In this document: one piece after another, positions 42,650-50,921 of the stretch
Position numbering within the stretch: the stretch's first letter is position 1
Layout of the letters: every line of letters starts with the position of its first letter
Assembly: GCF_007827695.1 (NCBI RefSeq)
Contig: NZ_VITA01000003.1
Coordinates: forward strand, 124,001-188,000
DNA length: 64,000 nucleotides
DNA from: Sinorhizobium medicae
Lineage (GTDB): Bacteria > Pseudomonadota > Alphaproteobacteria > Rhizobiales > Rhizobiaceae
Direction: 5' to 3'
Notes under the pieces: generated by a model
The model's database searches: none
Told to the model about the DNA's origin: nothing
What the model saw: only the letters and a program-made list of their open reading frames with translations
Made by a program: the position numbers and the translations under genes

Positions 42650-44281
42650 ATGGCAAAGTTTATTGGAACGCGTGCGGGCGATATTCTGAGTGGTACAAGC
42701 GAAGGCGACCGGATCTGGAGTCTCGACGGCAATGATGTCGTGGATGGCGGCAAAGGCGATGACTTCGTCGATGGTAGGGCCGGCGACGATGCGCTGACAA
42801 GTTCAAGCGGCTTTGACGAGTTTACCGGCGGCGAAGGCAATGATCGGCTGTCGTTCATCGGCGTCGGCGGCGCGGCACGGGGTGGCACGGGGGTCGACAC
42901 GCTTGTGGGCGATTACGCCGCAATAACCGATGCCTTCCTGTTCGATGGCATGAATGGCCACGCAGCCTTCGGCGATCTTTCGGTTAAAGCAAACCACCTT
43001 TATTTCCTCGATATCGAGCGACTCAATCTGACGACCGGGATCGGCGATGACAGAATCATTGCCACGGGCTTCAGCTTCGTCAACATCCATACCGGTGCGG
43101 GTGACGACCGTATCGAAACCGGCATCGGCGATGACCAGATCTATGCCGGCGACGGTCGGGATCTACTGTTTGGCGGCGCAGGCGACGATTTTATTAGCGG
43201 CGGTCAGGGCGACGACTACGTTAACGGCGGCAACGACGACGACAGGCTCGAGGGGGAGGACGGCAATGACAGTCTTGTGGGCGGTCGTGGCAACGACCGG
43301 CTCGATGGCGGCAGCGGCGATGACGACGTCAATGGCGGGGACGGCAACGACTCTCTGACCGGAGGCCTTGGATCGGATACGGTTACGGGCGGTGCCGGGG
43401 ATGATTACCTGAGCAACGGTTTTGCCGCCGGAGACATACTGCTCGGCGGCGACGGCAATGACACTCTCTCGGCGGGTGGGGAAGACACCGCCTATGGCGG
43501 ATGGAGTGAGCTCTATGGCGGCGCCGGCGATGACAGACTTCACGTCTATACGGATGGTATAATCGGCGCATTGGACGGCGGCGATGGTTTCGACAGAGCG
43601 AGCATCGCACTCGATGATGTGCCCGCCGGCTTCGTTCTCGATGCATCGCGTTTTGGCTCGATCGAGGAGTTCAACATCACCGTTAAATCGGCCTATCTTG
43701 GCGTCCACCTCTCCGGCGGGAATGGCAACGATAGGCTCTTCTGTTTCGACACCTACAGGGAAGGCCCCAGCGGAAACGATGTTTTGAACGGGCGCAGCGG
43801 CGATGACATACTCGTCGGCGGCAGTGGAGCGGATAGTCTGCTTGGCGGGGATGGCAACGATTCGCTGAGTGGCGAATATCACTCGGACAGGCTGCTCGGC
43901 GGTGCTGGCGCCGATCTTTTGACAGGTGGATCCGACGCCGACACTTTCATTTGGGACGAAGCCTCTGTCCGCAATGACAGCAGCATCGATCGGATCATCG
44001 ACTTTCGCAGCGGGGACGGTGATGTGCTTCTATTCCGCGGCTTTGGCGGTACCGAGTTTCGCGACTTCGAAAGCTTCCTCGCCGCCTCCCGTGATACGCC
44101 CGAAGGGGTTTACGTCAGTTTCGATGGCGACGCCCACGGGATATTGATCCAGAATACCTGCTCGCTGGTTTTTCGGCCGCAGACGTCCTCTTCGCCTGAG
44201 CACACGGTCGCCCTTCCCAATGGGCTGGCGGCCTTCGATTTGAATCAATTGCAGTGTTCCCCGCGGGGAACTTTGCGGTAA
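42650..44281 (+). CDS. RTX-type calcium-binding repeat protein
   Basis: This 543-residue protein is built from G-G-x-G-x-D-x-x-x nonapeptide repeats, dense at about residues 25-60, 140-260 and 385-435. These bind Ca2+ and fold after export. It opens with F-I-G-T-R-A-G-D-I-L-S-G-T and has no Sec signal, so it would normally be exported by a type I system through its C terminus. No ABC/HlyD/TolC set is adjacent. AAGGAG lies six bases upstream. The final codons overlap a 16-bp parS-like palindrome, so its last residues are set by a DNA site. Role unknown; extracellular binding or adhesion is likely. The 5' flank (42500-42600) is AT-rich. Confidence 0.8.
   Translation: MAKFIGTRAGDILSGTSEGDRIWSLDGNDVVDGGKGDDFVDGRAGDDALTSSSGFDEFTGGEGNDRLSFIGVGGAARGGTGVDTLVGDYAAITDAFLFDGMNGHAAFGDLSVKANHLYFLDIERLNLTTGIGDDRIIATGFSFVNIHTGAGDDRIETGIGDDQIYAGDGRDLLFGGAGDDFISGGQGDDYVNGGNDDDRLEGEDGNDSLVGGRGNDRLDGGSGDDDVNGGDGNDSLTGGLGSDTVTGGAGDDYLSNGFAAGDILLGGDGNDTLSAGGEDTAYGGWSELYGGAGDDRLHVYTDGIIGALDGGDGFDRASIALDDVPAGFVLDASRFGSIEEFNITVKSAYLGVHLSGGNGNDRLFCFDTYREGPSGNDVLNGRSGDDILVGGSGADSLLGGDGNDSLSGEYHSDRLLGGAGADLLTGGSDADTFIWDEASVRNDSSIDRIIDFRSGDGDVLLFRGFGGTEFRDFESFLAASRDTPEGVYVSFDGDAHGILIQNTCSLVFRPQTSSSPEHTVALPNGLAAFDLNQLQCSPRGTLR
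44256..44271. repeat. parS-like site 1
   Basis: GTTCCCCGCGGGGAAC is a perfect 16-bp palindrome and fits the repABC parS form GTT-N4-GC-N4-AAC. It lies inside the last ten codons of the RTX gene. RepB would bind here to segregate the replicon. Confidence 0.8.
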
Positions 44282-44604
44282 GGCGCAATGCAAAGCCGTG
44301 CGTCCGAGAGACGGAAGCGAACGGCCCTCTACGTTCCGTTTGGAAGAAAATGGCTTGTGGAACAATGACTTACCGCTGAGCAGAAATGAGCTCTGCAACT
44401 CGGTGTACGCCCAAGCGCCTCCACTATAATGTCCTTTTTTGACGGCCTATGCAATGGCGGATCGCCCCCGCCACTGGCACGACAGCAATTCCGAAGCCGC
44501 CGCCCTGCCCCGTGCCGCCGCTCCCCTGCCGGAACGAAAATAAGTCAATCTACCCCCCCCCTTCTCGAGACGCTGGCGCTTGATGGTCACGGCCCCCAGC
44601 CAAA

Positions 44605-44620
44605 GTTCCCCTCGGGGAAC
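44605..44620. repeat. parS-like site 2 (variant centre)
   Basis: GTTCCCCTCGGGGAAC differs from the others only in the central TC instead of GC, so the palindrome is broken at the centre. The GTT/AAC ends and the CCCC/GGGG arms are intact. Confidence 0.7.
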
Positions 44621-44923
44621 ATCTCGGACCGACGAATGAGAAGGCTTCCAGACGAGGCTAAGCCTCATTTTTAAGCTGACCAGGCTTGGCTGTCCGCCGG
44701 TAATGCTTACCCTGCGAGAACCGGCCATCGGCACCAGGCTCTGTGAATGGCACCACGCTTGCTCACATTCTGCAGGTCAACTCGTCGATGCCGTTGCCCT
44801 GTGCGCCGGACGAGCCGGACCGGCTGGTACACGGATTCGCGCCGAAGCTCTTGCGAGCCCGGCACCGCTCATCACCCAGCCGCCGGTGATCGCCAAACAG
44901 CGCCAAGGCCCCCCCGTCAGCAA

Positions 44924-44939
44924 GTTCCCCGCGGGGAAC
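44924..44939. repeat. parS-like site 3
   Basis: GTTCCCCGCGGGGAAC, identical to site 1, 319 bases beyond site 2. Confidence 0.8.
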
Positions 44940-45108
44940 ACCGGGCGCGTGTATTATTCACCTAGCAAGGACGAGACACGAGCCGGTCGGCGCCAGAATT
45001 GCGCCGGCACCCAAGCGGAAGGGCCGTTGCAAGCCGTCGTGGCCGCGCCGTCATCGTCGCGGCCCCGATCCGCTGCAAAGACATCCGAGACCGAGCCGGC
45101 CGGGAAAC

Positions 45109-45124
45109 GTTCCCCGCGGGGAAC
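45109..45124. repeat. parS-like site 4
   Basis: GTTCCCCGCGGGGAAC, identical to sites 1 and 3, about 400 bases before repA. The four sites lie within 870 bases upstream of the operon. Confidence 0.8.
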
Positions 45125-45456
45125 CAACAGGACTGCACTTCACCCCATGTATAAGAGCGAGCTCGTCCGCTTTTGCCTGTCTGCGAGATCCATGAAGCAG
45201 GGGAGGTGCACAGGCGCTCGACCACGCCCGAGGTCTTTCCAAGTCGGCGTCTTCTGCCGAGGCACAAACGCGCGCCGCACAGCAGTGCTCCGGTGGCATC
45301 CCATCTGGGAAGCACAGAGGACCTCGATGCGAACATGGGATAGCCCTTTTTCTGGCCTGGAGCACCATCCACAGCGCACATTGATGGGCATGGCCGAATC
45401 GGGGTACGTCTTTAGTTGCGGAAATTTTTCGAATTTGCGTGTTTTCGAGTAGCTAC

Positions 45457-45482
45457 GTGGTGATTAGCAAACGGTTAACCAC
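45457..45482. promoter_or_regulatory. possible RepA operator in the repA leader
   Basis: GTGGT at 45457-45461 and ACCAC at 45478-45482 form an inverted pair around an AT-rich stretch with GGTTAACC. It lies 44 bases before the repA ATG, where RepA autoregulation sites are found in other repABC operons. The arms are short, so this is tentative. Confidence 0.3.
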
Positions 45483-45525
45483 TTCATTGCTTAAGTGACG
45501 GAAACGATCACCAGGGATTTTTGCA

Positions 45526-46701
45526 ATGACTCGACATCTAAGCAGCCTCGCTTTCATGGAGAATTTCTCCAGCAAGCTTGAAATGGCGCTGAACAATTTG
45601 ACCATGGCGCAGTTTCCTCCAGATGCGCGCCGCACGATGCGCAAATTCACCTCGACCGAAGTCGCGGCTCTGCTCGGCGTAACTGAGGCATATATTCGCC
45701 AGGTTGCCGCCAAGGATCAGGGACCTGAGCCAGAGATCGCCAATGGCCGGCGCCTCTACACGCTCGAACAGGTTCTTGAATTGCGCATGGCGCTTGCGGC
45801 CAACGGCCGGAAGAAATGGATGAATCCCCGCAGGACGGGTAACGAGCAATGCCAGATCGTTGCCGTCACCAACTTCAAGGGCGGTTCGAGCAAAACGTCG
45901 ACGACAATCCATCTCGGCCATTATCTGGCGCTCCGAGGCTACCGCGTGCTGGCCGTCGACCTCGACCCCCAGGCATCGCTCACCGCTCTTCACGGCAGCT
46001 TGCCGGAATTTGACTATCGCGGTGGAGACACCCTTTACTCGGCCATTCGCTTCGACGATCCGGTCCCGACGAAGTCCATTATCCACCGGACTCACATCGT
46101 CGGCTTCGATGTCATCTGCGCCGGGCTCGAGCTGACCGAGTTCGAGACCGCAGTCGCGCTCGAGATGCGGCGCTCCGCGGGTACGGGCTTCCTGCTTCGC
46201 GTCTCCCAGGCTCTGGAGCAGGTTGTCGACGATTACGACTTCGTCCTCATGGACTCCGCCCCGTCCTTGAACTTCCTGACGCTTTCGTCCCTGACGGCTG
46301 CGACCGGCGTGATCATCCCGGTTCCGGCACATATGTTGGATGTGGATTCGACGGCGAAGTTTCTCGAATTGGCCGGGTCTTACATGCAGATACTGAACGA
46401 GGTGGGCACAGCCGCCCAGTGGGATTTCGCCAAGTTCCTGATCACGAAGTTCGAGCCAAACGATCACCCGCAGGCCAACATGTCCGCGCTGATGAGGCAG
46501 GTTTTCGGCGAGGACCTGCTGCTCAACTCGGTCAGCAAATCGACGGCCGTCGCAGATGCACTGACGTGGAAGCAGAGCCTTTACGAGGTTCAGCGATCCC
46601 GCTTCTCGGCGCCAAAGACCTACGATCGCGCCATAGAGTCGATCAACGCCGCCAATGCTGAACTCGAAGGCCTCTTCTGGAAGGCATGGGGGAGAGAATG
46701 A
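45526..46701 (+). CDS. repA: RepA, ParA-type partition ATPase of a repABC replicon
   Basis: This 391-residue protein has an N-terminal helix-turn-helix part (about residues 40-100, E-V-A-A-L-L-G-V-T-E-A-Y-I-R-Q) and a ParA ATPase domain (about 112-380). The deviant Walker A is F-K-G-G-S-S-K-T-S (Ser where Gly is more usual), with V-D-L-D-P-Q-A-S as the Walker A-prime motif and L-M-D-S-A-P-S-L as Walker B. RepA segregates plasmid copies with RepB and represses its own operon. The repB start overlaps its stop (ATGA). The ATG at 45526 has only a weak AGGGA upstream; in-frame Mets a few codons later are alternatives. Confidence 0.93.
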   Translation: MTRHLSSLAFMENFSSKLEMALNNLTMAQFPPDARRTMRKFTSTEVAALLGVTEAYIRQVAAKDQGPEPEIANGRRLYTLEQVLELRMALAANGRKKWMNPRRTGNEQCQIVAVTNFKGGSSKTSTTIHLGHYLALRGYRVLAVDLDPQASLTALHGSLPEFDYRGGDTLYSAIRFDDPVPTKSIIHRTHIVGFDVICAGLELTEFETAVALEMRRSAGTGFLLRVSQALEQVVDDYDFVLMDSAPSLNFLTLSSLTAATGVIIPVPAHMLDVDSTAKFLELAGSYMQILNEVGTAAQWDFAKFLITKFEPNDHPQANMSALMRQVFGEDLLLNSVSKSTAVADALTWKQSLYEVQRSRFSAPKTYDRAIESINAANAELEGLFWKAWGRE

Positions 46702-47702
46702 GCCGCAAGGATTCCAAAGGCCTTTTTGCCAATGTCCTCGGACAGCTGGAGAATTCAGCCGAGAAGGGCGGTATGCAGCGGTCCTCGTCGCCGCATCTTC
46801 TTAAAGTCGCCGCCGGCGTTCGCCAGATGCAGGAGCGCAGCGAACTTGCCGAACGCCTTCTAAAGGATGGTGGTCAGATCGTCGACATCGATCCGGACGA
46901 GATCATGGAATCTGCCATCCGGGATCGCTTCGACTCAGGCTACAGCGGCGCCAGCATCGCCGATCTGGTCGAGTCGATGCGCGAGCATGGACAAAGCACA
47001 CCCGGTCTGGTCCGCCCGGTGCGCGGAGCAGCAAAACCGTTTCAGATCGTGTTCGGCCGGCGGCGTCTTGCCGCCGCCAAGCTCCTCGGCATCAAGTTCA
47101 AGACGATCGCACGGGAGCTCAGCGACGAAGACGCCATCGTTCTTCAAGGGGAGGAGAACAGCAACCGAAAGGACCTGTCCTTTATCGAGCGATGCTTTTT
47201 CGCGCAGTCACAGGAAACGGCCGGCTATCGCCGCGACGTTATCTGCAAATCGCTGAGCACCGGCAGATCGCATATTTCCGAAATGATCCGGATAGCAACG
47301 GCGTTGCCGCGCGAGATCCTGATGCAGATCGGTCCGGCGCCTGAAATCGGACGCCGCAGATGGCTGGAATTCGAACTGCGCTGGTCCGCTCATAAGGACC
47401 CCGGACATGTGGCGCAGCTGGTTCTGGAGAGAGACGAAATTCAATCCGCTTCCAGCGACCTTCGCTTCGCCGCGGTTTTTGAAGCGCTTTCCAAAGCGGA
47501 CGGCAAGCCTGCAGCATCTTCGGCCACGAGTGACCTGATTTCTCATGGTCTCGTGCTCGGCCAGGTCCAACGTAGCAAGTCGGCTTCCAGGCTGACATTC
47601 AACAAGTCCGTGCCAACGGGCTTCGTCGATTTCATTGCAGGTCAGATCGAAAGCCTGCACGACCAGTTCATGCAAAGGCAGAATTCGAAACGAGGAGATT
47701 AA
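46698..47702 (+). CDS. repB: RepB, ParB-type centromere-binding protein
   Basis: This 334-residue protein has the ParB/RepB layout. An N-terminal RepA-contact region (S-R-K-D-S-K-G-L-F-A-N-V-L) precedes the ParB/Srx domain (about residues 60-160; S-M-R-E-H-G-Q-S-T-P-G-L-V-R-P-V and F-G-R-R-R-L-A-A-A-K with G-E-E-N-x-x-R). A helix-turn-helix (about 160-200; I-C-K-S-L-S-T-G-R-S-H-I-S-E-M-I) and a C-terminal dimer domain complete it. RepB binds parS sites, here the GTTCCCC palindromes upstream of repA. It overlaps repA by 4 bases. Confidence 0.93.
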   Translation: MSRKDSKGLFANVLGQLENSAEKGGMQRSSSPHLLKVAAGVRQMQERSELAERLLKDGGQIVDIDPDEIMESAIRDRFDSGYSGASIADLVESMREHGQSTPGLVRPVRGAAKPFQIVFGRRRLAAAKLLGIKFKTIARELSDEDAIVLQGEENSNRKDLSFIERCFFAQSQETAGYRRDVICKSLSTGRSHISEMIRIATALPREILMQIGPAPEIGRRRWLEFELRWSAHKDPGHVAQLVLERDEIQSASSDLRFAAVFEALSKADGKPAASSATSDLISHGLVLGQVQRSKSASRLTFNKSVPTGFVDFIAGQIESLHDQFMQRQNSKRGD

Positions 47703-47712
47703 TCCGCAAAAG

Positions 47713-47764
47713 AAAAAGGCCCCCAACGAACAAGCCGTGGAAGCCTTCCTCAGATTTGTAGCAA
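47713..47764 (-). ncRNA. repABC antisense RNA (ctRNA / incA)
   Basis: The repB-repC gap encodes the counter-transcribed RNA on the minus strand, as in other repABC plasmids. A -35 TTGACT (47798-47793) and -10 GATTCT (47775-47770) are 17 bases apart, giving a start near 47764. A stem (GGCTTCC with GGGGGCC, 47745-47718, including G-U pairs) with T5 at 47717-47713 forms the terminator. The RNA is about 52 bases, in the usual 48-60 range. It would base-pair with the repC leader and lower RepC synthesis, setting copy number and incompatibility. Ends are predicted. Confidence 0.8.
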
Positions 47765-47857
47765 GATCGAGAATCGCATTTCCACGAATCACAGTCAAGA
47801 GTCCTTGGCACCGTTTTTGGTGAGCTGCTTTCTTTTGCCTTATCGAAGGTGAAGAAA

Positions 47858-49066
47858 ATGGAGAGTGGAAGTGTGACGACGCCCTTTGGGCGGCGGTCGA
47901 TGACGCTTGCCATGTTGGCAGGCCAGTTCATCTCCCGCGAAATCGAACCTGGGAAATCGGTCGAGAAGTGGAAACTGTTTCGCTCGCTTTGTGCAGCCAA
48001 ACGGCATCTGGGCATCAGTGACAGGGCGCTGGCTGTTCTGAACGCCCTGTTGAGCTTCTATCCCGAGAACACGCTTAGCGAAGAAACCGGCCTGATAGTT
48101 TTCCCCTCGAACCTCCAGCTTTCGCTGAGAGCCCATGGAATGGCCGAGGCAACACTCAGAAGGCACCTCGCCGCACTCGTCGATGCCGGACTTGTTGCCC
48201 GTAAGGACAGCCCGAACGGCAAACGCTATGCCCGCAAGACGCGCGATGGAGCGATCGGCACCGCATTCGGCTTTTCACTGGCTCCGCTTTTGGCCCGATC
48301 CACCGAAATCGAGCAGCTCGCAGCCAAAGCCGAGGCCGATCGGCTCGAATTGCAGCGGCTGCGCGAGCGGCTGACGCTTTGCCGTCGAGACATTGCCAAA
48401 CTGATCGACGTGGTGGTCGAAGGAGAACTCCCGAGCGATTGGGCAACGGTGCAGGAGCATTTCCGGACCCTCGTCCAATCAATCCCGAGAGCCCCCGGCA
48501 TTGACGACCTCACCCCCCTGGTCGCAGCGCTCGAGATATTGCGCGAGCAGGTGGCTAACCGATTGCAAATGCGCGCGAAACCGCAAGAACTGAGCGGCAA
48601 TCCCGATCAAACTGAGCGGCACATACAGGAATCAAAACCTGAATCTATTATTGAACTTGAAGCCGGCTCGGGGAATGAACCATCCAAACATCAGCCCATT
48701 GCACCAGCCAGTGAGGCAAACAGGATCTTCCCGCTAGGGCTGGTACTGAAAGCCTGCCCGGAAATCGTCAATTACGGGCCTGACGGAACGGTACGAAGCT
48801 GGCGCGACCTTATGATCGCTGCTGTTACGGTGCGCTCCATGCTCGGCGTCTATCCCTCGGCCTATCAGGAAGCCTGCGCAGTCATGGGCACCGAAAATGC
48901 CGCGGCGGCCATGGCCTGCATCCTCGAGCGGGCAGGGCACATCAACTCTGCCGGCGGCTATCTGCGCGATCTGACCGCCAAAGCGAAGCAAGGGAAATTC
49001 TCGCTGGGCCCGATGCTCGTGGCGTTGCTGAGGGCGAATGGCTTCGATGTCCGGAGCGCGTCGTGA
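47858..49066 (+). CDS. repC: RepC, replication initiator of a repABC replicon
   Basis: This 402-residue protein is the RepC initiator. The N-terminal half has G-S-V-T-T-P-F-G-R-R-S-M-T-L-A-M-L-A and a winged-helix region (about residues 45-110), then a coiled-coil-like stretch (about 140-170). A variable linker (about 230-290) precedes the C-terminal domain (T-V-R-S-M-L-G-V-Y-P-S-A-Y-Q-E-A-C near residue 325). The ATG at 47858 has GAAGG eight bases upstream; an in-frame GTG at 47849 overlaps that site and is less likely. Replication starts inside this gene in known repABC replicons. Its expression is controlled by the ctRNA. Confidence 0.94.
   Translation: MESGSVTTPFGRRSMTLAMLAGQFISREIEPGKSVEKWKLFRSLCAAKRHLGISDRALAVLNALLSFYPENTLSEETGLIVFPSNLQLSLRAHGMAEATLRRHLAALVDAGLVARKDSPNGKRYARKTRDGAIGTAFGFSLAPLLARSTEIEQLAAKAEADRLELQRLRERLTLCRRDIAKLIDVVVEGELPSDWATVQEHFRTLVQSIPRAPGIDDLTPLVAALEILREQVANRLQMRAKPQELSGNPDQTERHIQESKPESIIELEAGSGNEPSKHQPIAPASEANRIFPLGLVLKACPEIVNYGPDGTVRSWRDLMIAAVTVRSMLGVYPSAYQEACAVMGTENAAAAMACILERAGHINSAGGYLRDLTAKAKQGKFSLGPMLVALLRANGFDVRSAS
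48588..48670. other. putative replication origin (oriV) within repC
   Basis: A stretch of AT-richer DNA lies in the variable centre of repC, where origins of repABC plasmids have been mapped. It begins with a 12-bp direct repeat (AACTGAGCGGCA at 48588-48599 and 48610-48621, 22 bases apart, two helical turns) and continues into an AT-rich run to about 48670. Location by analogy; the repeats could be RepC sites. Confidence 0.5.
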
Positions 49067-49326
49067 TCAATGCGGCGGGAGCCTGCGACATTACCGGGCG
49101 CCTACCTATACCATTCCCTGGCTGCGAGAGGGCAGGGCGGTCGCGTGATGAGTTACTCCGGGAACAGCCACAGTGGCGAGATGCGGGTATTCATCAATAT
49201 GCGGATAGCGCGTGCGGGCTGAATTGGCCCTGCCACCGCATCAGGGACAACAAGGCCCTCGATCGCAACGACCGCATTGGTGTGTGTCCAACGATGCTGG
49301 ACGCTCGGACCAAGAAGGTAAGCGCC
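49067..49326. other. gap after repC without a supported gene
   Basis: A reading frame overlapping the end of repC runs on here into the DUF1127 gene, but this part shows no domain or start signal. I see no palindromes of the parS type and no terminator. Confidence 0.4.
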
Positions 49327-49623
49327 ATGTCTAAGACCTCTTTCAACCTGATTCCAACGGCCTTTCTGGCCGCAGCGCGCAGCCCGGCACTGTCGAGCTA
49401 CGCCGCACACCTCATCGAAGCAATCCGTCGTCGCAGGAGGATCCGCCGCACACGCGGTTGCGCCCTGAATGAGATGCCGGACGATATGCTCAAGGACATC
49501 GGGGTCACACGCTTTGAAATTCAGCACCTGGCCGGAGCCGCGCGCACCTTGGGAAATGCCCGGGAACGACATGCCCTCGGCCTCCCGCCAGCCGACAATG
49601 ACCGGTTCAGGGACAGCCCGTAA
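49327..49623 (+). CDS. small DUF1127 protein
   Basis: This 98-residue protein carries a DUF1127 (YjiS-like) domain at about residues 40-80, with a basic R-R-R-R-R stretch followed by L-N-E-M-P-D-D-M-L-K-D-I-G-V-T-R-F-E-I. DUF1127 proteins are short, Arg-rich and often bind RNA or affect phosphate and carbon adaptation in rhizobia and Agrobacterium. The start at 49327 was chosen for the AAGGTAAG site; the open frame further upstream overlaps repC and is not conserved. It stands alone after repC. Confidence 0.72.
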   Translation: MSKTSFNLIPTAFLAAARSPALSSYAAHLIEAIRRRRRIRRTRGCALNEMPDDMLKDIGVTRFEIQHLAGAARTLGNARERHALGLPPADNDRFRDSP

Positions 49624-50227
49624 GGCTATAATTCCGGTCGACCTCCAACCGAGAGCGGGCGGAACGGCTTGCCAGGGTGACCGCAGCGCGTGAGATGGGG
49701 TTTGCGGCGATACGCCCTTTTAACGGTATCAAAGGAGCTTCGGTCTACGCCGGGTCGCCTGCGGATTTTCAAATGCAAATTGTGTCGCGTGTTCGCGCGG
49801 GCTATTCTTCGTGGCTTCGAGAAGCAGCGACGTGTGGCGCTCTATACACGATACCTGAACCCCATCGATAGTGAGGGGTCCATGACGGAAGCGTGTTGGT
49901 ATTTAGCTTCCGTTAGCGAATGTTTCCGATACTCACTCAGACGGTTAACGAATTCTGAAGCATTCGATCGCTGTCGCCTACACGCGGCCCTTGCGGCCGC
50001 TCTCGCGAGTCTGGGCAGCAGCGCTGCCGACGCTGCCGTTGGGAAACAGCAGTGAAGTTCGCATCAAGTCTGCCCGTAGGCTACGAATCCATCAGCTCTA
50101 TCGGGGAATAGCGGCCAAGTTCCTGATTCGGATCGACACGATTTTCGTGCACTCTCTCTTTCCTTTTAAATTCGATGCTCTAGGCTTCTCTAAGACGCAT
50201 GCGTGTACCGAGGGGAGTACGCCCAAG
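49624..50227. other. 604-bp gap between the DUF1127 gene and nap with no supported gene
   Basis: Two short open frames on the + strand (49677-49871 and 49690-50055) show no family pattern. Apart from the candidate FixK/Fnr box at 50123, an AT-rich promoter-like run precedes napE (50140-50195). It is best read as the nap regulatory region. Confidence 0.5.
50123..50136. promoter_or_regulatory. degenerate FixK/Fnr box upstream of nap
   Basis: CTGAT-TCGG-ATCGA keeps 8 of the 10 conserved bases of TTGAT-N4-ATCAA and lies 91 bases before napE, a sensible place for activation. Two mismatches make this a candidate only. Confidence 0.4.
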
Positions 50228-50413
50228 ATGTCCGATGCAAATCAGGCCAGGGGGAGCATGGGACCCGCAAGGCGCCGGAACGAAGTCATCACTTTTCTCG
50301 TGCTGGCCTTCGGCATCTGGCCGATTGCCGCGGTGGGGTTCGTCGGCGCCTACGGCTTTCTCGTCTGGATGTTCCAGATCATCTTTGGGCCACCCGGCCC
50401 GCTAGCGCATTGA
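50228..50413 (+). CDS. napE: NapE, nitrate reductase accessory membrane protein
   Basis: This 61-residue protein has one membrane segment (about residues 20-50, F-L-V-L-A-F-G-I-W-P-I-A-A-V-G-F-V-G-A-Y) preceded by R-R-N-E. NapE is a small inner-membrane protein of unknown exact role in some nap operons. The start is the ATG at 50228; the longer open frame is not conserved. It leads the nap operon, seven bases ahead of napF. Confidence 0.85.
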   Translation: MSDANQARGSMGPARRRNEVITFLVLAFGIWPIAAVGFVGAYGFLVWMFQIIFGPPGPLAH

Positions 50414-50420
50414 GGGCGGC

Positions 50421-50921
50421 ATGGGTGAGAGCGTCGAGATATCACGGCGGAATTTTCTCCGCGGTTCTCACAAGCCGGGGGGTGGGCGTGTCTCTCCGCC
50501 GGGAGCAACCACGGAAAGCCTCGAGGCCTGCACCGGCTGCGGACGATGCGTCGATGCCTGTCCGGCCCACATCATCCGGCTGATCGCCGATCGCCCCGCG
50601 CTCGATTTCTCAGTCGCCGAGTGTACCTTCTGCGGCCAATGCGCGGAACTCTGTCCGGAGCCGGTCTTCATCGGCCGGCCAAGACACTTTCCCCACGTCG
50701 CAATGATCGGCGAGAGCTGTCTCGCGAAGAACCGAACCGATTGCCAGGCCTGTCGCGATGCATGTCCGACGGAGGCCATCCGCTTCCGTCCGCGTGCCGG
50801 CGGTCCCTTCTTGCCCGAGCTTAACGAAGAGGCCTGCACCGGCTGCGGCGCCTGCTTTTCCGTATGTCCGGTGGCAGCGATACGCACGCGAGAGACCGAT
50901 TGGGAGCGCGCCGATGTCTGA
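50421..50921 (+). CDS. napF: NapF, ferredoxin-type Fe-S protein
   Basis: This 166-residue cytoplasmic protein holds four Fe-S cluster motifs: C-T-G-C-G-R-C-V-D-A-C-P (about residue 37), C-T-F-C-G-Q-C-A-E-L-C-P (about 69), C-Q-A-C-R-D-A-C-P (about 105) and C-T-G-C-G-A-C-F-S-V-C-P (about 141). NapF is thought to help load the iron-sulfur cluster of NapA before export. GAGG precedes the ATG. It overlaps the start of napD by 8 bases. Confidence 0.9.
   Translation: MGESVEISRRNFLRGSHKPGGGRVSPPGATTESLEACTGCGRCVDACPAHIIRLIADRPALDFSVAECTFCGQCAELCPEPVFIGRPRHFPHVAMIGESCLAKNRTDCQACRDACPTEAIRFRPRAGGPFLPELNEEACTGCGACFSVCPVAAIRTRETDWERADV

Larger units (their letters stand above)
44282..45525. other. 1.24-kb non-coding partition and leader region upstream of repA
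   Basis: No convincing gene is found between the RTX gene and repA; a 249-codon open frame here has no family look and crosses several parS-like palindromes. The stretch holds three parS-like palindromes and, near repA, an AT-rich leader with a short inverted repeat. It is best read as the centromere-like part of the replicon plus the repA promoter. Confidence 0.65.

Noticed and set aside
44703..45452. 249-codon plus-strand frame upstream of repA
   Set aside because: It crosses two parS-like palindromes, has no domain pattern and has a scrambled composition typical of chance frames in GC-rich DNA.
49690..50055. 121-codon plus-strand frame upstream of napE
   Set aside because: No start signal, no family pattern, and it ends in the nap regulatory region.
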